A stretch of 64,000 bases of DNA from Tellurirhabdus bombi (GTDB lineage: Bacteria > Bacteroidota > Bacteroidia > Cytophagales > Spirosomataceae), in assembly GCF_021484805.1 (NCBI RefSeq), contig NZ_CP090557.1, positions 4,228,001-4,292,000 on the forward strand, in the 5' to 3' direction. Under the pieces are notes generated by a model that did no database searches, was not told where the DNA came from, and worked only from the letters and a program-made list of their open reading frames with translations. Each line of letters begins with the position of its first letter. Within the stretch, counting starts at the first letter, position 1. Positions 62,794-64,000 of the stretch are shown piece by piece. Both the position numbers and the translations under genes were made by a program.

Positions 62794-63249
62794 TTACGCG
62801 ACTGTCGAACGAGTCCGTTTTTCCAGCGAGGATAGCTCGGCAGAATAAGTCGAGTTTTCGTCGTTCGGCGCGTCGAGCGTAAACGAACCGCAGGCCATGG
62901 TGGCCGTCCATTGAGGATCACCCGCGTAAATGCCGCCCCAACGCCACGATTTTACGGTACCGTTGGCGCACCACTCTTCGATTTCGGCCGCTGAAACGTA
63001 ATCATCCGAATTGTCGGCACCGTAAAAGTGAGTGATACCGGAAATGGATAGCGAGGTAACGGCATCTTTGCCACTGGGGCGCTGCCCTGTTTTTTGCCGG
63101 CAGGAATACTCCAGCATTCCCTTGTCGGTCTTCATGGTTACTTTGTCCATACATCCCACGGGGATGAAGGTGCCGTTTCCGGCCTTATCAACGGCCAGGA
63201 CGATCTCCTTACCGATGACGGCTTCCAATGTGCGCGCTGCTGCTGCCAT
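62794..63249 (-). CDS. Phage major tail tube protein
   Basis: 151 aa. An N-terminal Ala-rich start, TFIPVGCMDKVTMKTDKGML, EYSCRQKTGQRPSGKDAVTS, then GGIYAGDPQWTATMACGSFT, a beta-barrel layout like tail-tube proteins (gpV/TP901-1 type). It lies between the DUF3168 and chaperone genes, the normal tail-tube place. Confidence 0.82.
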   Translation of the reverse strand: MAAAARTLEAVIGKEIVLAVDKAGNGTFIPVGCMDKVTMKTDKGMLEYSCRQKTGQRPSGKDAVTSLSISGITHFYGADNSDDYVSAAEIEEWCANGTVKSWRWGGIYAGDPQWTATMACGSFTLDAPNDENSTYSAELSSLEKRTRSTVA

Positions 63250-63253
63250 GGTG

Positions 63254-63655
63254 TTAAGTGGTTACAGTGGTAAATTTTTGCCCGTGAACCTGATAGGCCA
63301 GGGCCTGAAAATGCTCTTTTGTCGTATCGTCAAACCCCGCTTCCAACGTTGATCCGTATCCGAACCGCAAGCCAAACCCATTAATACGCCCGGTGTAGTT
63401 ATCCAGCGCCTGGCGAATGACTGCTAAACCATCCTGCACCTGGTCGAAACTAGGGGAAGCTACTTCGATTTGCAGCGTTCCCGAAAAGGAGCTTCGGTTG
63501 TCGCGAACTGAAAGCGGTTTCACATCTTCATCGCGGTAAACAGCCGCCGGATAAGCAGTCGTTTGTGGTAAAACAGTGGCGTAAATCCGGTTGTCAAATA
63601 GATTACTTGCCTTTTCATTGGCCAGCAGAATTGCGAATAATGGCTCTCCAATCAT
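63254..63655 (-). CDS. Phage tail completion protein (DUF3168)
   Basis: 133 aa. DUF3168 look: an early ILLANEKASNLFDNRIYATV, LPQTTAYPAAVYR and a FSGTLQIEVASPSFDQVQDG segment near 60-80. These proteins sit at the head-tail joint and finish the tail (gp17-like). It is coupled to the next gene on its right by a 4-bp overlap at 63652-63655. Confidence 0.82.
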   Translation of the reverse strand: MIGEPLFAILLANEKASNLFDNRIYATVLPQTTAYPAAVYRDEDVKPLSVRDNRSSFSGTLQIEVASPSFDQVQDGLAVIRQALDNYTGRINGFGLRFGYGSTLEAGFDDTTKEHFQALAYQVHGQKFTTVTT

Positions 63656-64000
63656 CGTCTGCTGCGGTAATTTTGTCCGTTTAGATAAGCCTGTGACCGA
63701 GCCACGAAAAAGCGACTAACCGAGGCCACAACCTGGCCGATGGTCTGGTCGTAGGCTCGTTGCAGGAAATTGTCCATGGTTCGGTTCTGCTTATTAGGCC
63801 GAGTCCGAAAGTGAGTCCGCCAACCGACGTGCCCCGATTTAGACGAAACCCCCACAATAATCCGGGAGGCTTCATCACCCGAGGGACTCACCGTTTTGGT
63901 GCGCAAATCCCGGCGCGTTGCTCCGCCCCGGCGGTACTCATTGGCATTTCGGCCCCGGTGACGGAGTGAAATCCGCTGCCTACCACCTCCACTAACAGGC
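63652..64000 (-). CDS. HK97-gp10-like phage protein (partial at right edge)
   Basis: The frame is open from the stop at 63652 to the window edge (about 115 codons; start beyond 64000). Visible residues are basic: GGGRQRISLRHRGRNANEYR, then SGHVGWRTHFRTRPNKQNRT and a FLQRAYDQTIGQVVASVSRF helix. The position just before DUF3168 and the positive, helical C-terminal half fit the HK97 gp10 family, a head-tail joining or tail-terminator part. Confidence 0.68.
   Translation of the reverse strand, partial: PVSGGGRQRISLRHRGRNANEYRRGGATRRDLRTKTVSPSGDEASRIIVGVSSKSGHVGWRTHFRTRPNKQNRTMDNFLQRAYDQTIGQVVASVSRFFVARSQAYLNGQNYRSRR

Larger units (their letters stand above)
45003..64000. mobile_element. Siphovirus-like prophage (left part; right end outside window)
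   Basis: From about 46.2 kb to the right edge all convincing genes are on the minus strand, overlap or nearly touch, and follow the order of siphovirus late genes: gp10-like, tail completion, tail tube, chaperone pair, tape measure, hub, appendages, lysis. The left edge is placed at the 3' end of tRNA-Arg because phages commonly integrate there and no other landmark is visible; the true att core is unproven. The 45117-46007 genes may be phage cargo or host. Head, terminase, integrase and repressor genes are not in the window. Confidence 0.8.

Noticed and set aside
1-64000. CRISPR arrays, rRNA genes, transposase genes
   Set aside because: None seen: no regularly spaced repeat-spacer pattern, no rRNA core segments and no transposase motifs on either strand.

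Overview
The window looks like a chromosome segment of a Bacteroidota bacterium, most likely order Cytophagales, family Spirosomataceae (Spirosoma/Larkinella-like); the genus is inference. Support: a DUF5686/carboxypeptidase-regulatory protein, a protein with a type IX secretion (T9SS) type B C-terminal domain, several secreted glycan-active enzymes, weak ribosome binding sites, and promoter-like sites of the Bacteroidota form TAnnTTTG (best example in front of tRNA-Arg).

Region 1 (1-44.8 kb) is ordinary chromosome of short operons separated by hairpin terminators. In order: a DUF5686 outer-membrane protein; a DeoR-type repressor divergent from a RidA + M19 dipeptidase pair across a 426-bp AT-rich gap; an ABC transporter operon with its own YtrA-type GntR regulator and a clear palindromic operator; a GH88/105 hydrolase; a CPA1 Na+/H+ antiporter; a DUF6600 Trp/Asn-rich secreted protein; a two-subunit Tat-exported molybdenum hydroxylase (IorAB type); an esterase; two DinB-fold proteins; a T9SS cargo protein; a PQQ-dehydrogenase/PKD/cytochrome c fusion; a sialate O-acetylesterase; a GH13 alpha-glucosidase with a TreZ-like trehalohydrolase; two MpaB/DUF2236 proteins around an AraC regulator, an EamA exporter and a GNAT acetyltransferase; an FG-GAP repeat protein; a tandem pair of small acidic proteins; a lytic transglycosylase; then housekeeping genes recQ, asnS and rpoN, a small membrane protein and an enoyl-CoA hydratase.

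Region 2 (44.88-46.1 kb) is a junction: tRNA-Arg(ACG) with promoter and terminator, an 11-bp inverted repeat, and three small genes (unknown, VanZ-like, zinc ribbon). It looks like the integration edge of a prophage, with the tRNA 3' end facing the phage.

Region 3 (46.2 kb to the right edge) is one minus-strand late operon of a siphovirus-like prophage, about 17.7 kb, closed by strong terminators at 46241-46270 and 46150-46180. Read from the right: HK97-gp10-like protein (cut by the window edge), DUF3168 tail completion protein, tail tube, tail assembly chaperone with a probable -1 frameshift partner, 901-aa tape measure, hub-like protein, a repeat-containing appendage protein, two very large proteins that both start with Sec signal peptides (one with collagen-like triplets, an Ala-rich coiled repeat and an SGNH esterase-like domain), then a lysis cassette: a lipoprotein with a C-terminal membrane helix (unimolecular-spanin-like), a two-helix holin candidate, a DUF5675 protein and membrane-anchored coiled-coil proteins. 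Head, packaging, integrase and control genes must lie beyond 64000.

The most unusual feature is the signal-peptide-bearing pair of giant proteins inside a phage tail/lysis operon (47972-54719). No CRISPR array, rRNA gene or insertion sequence was seen.
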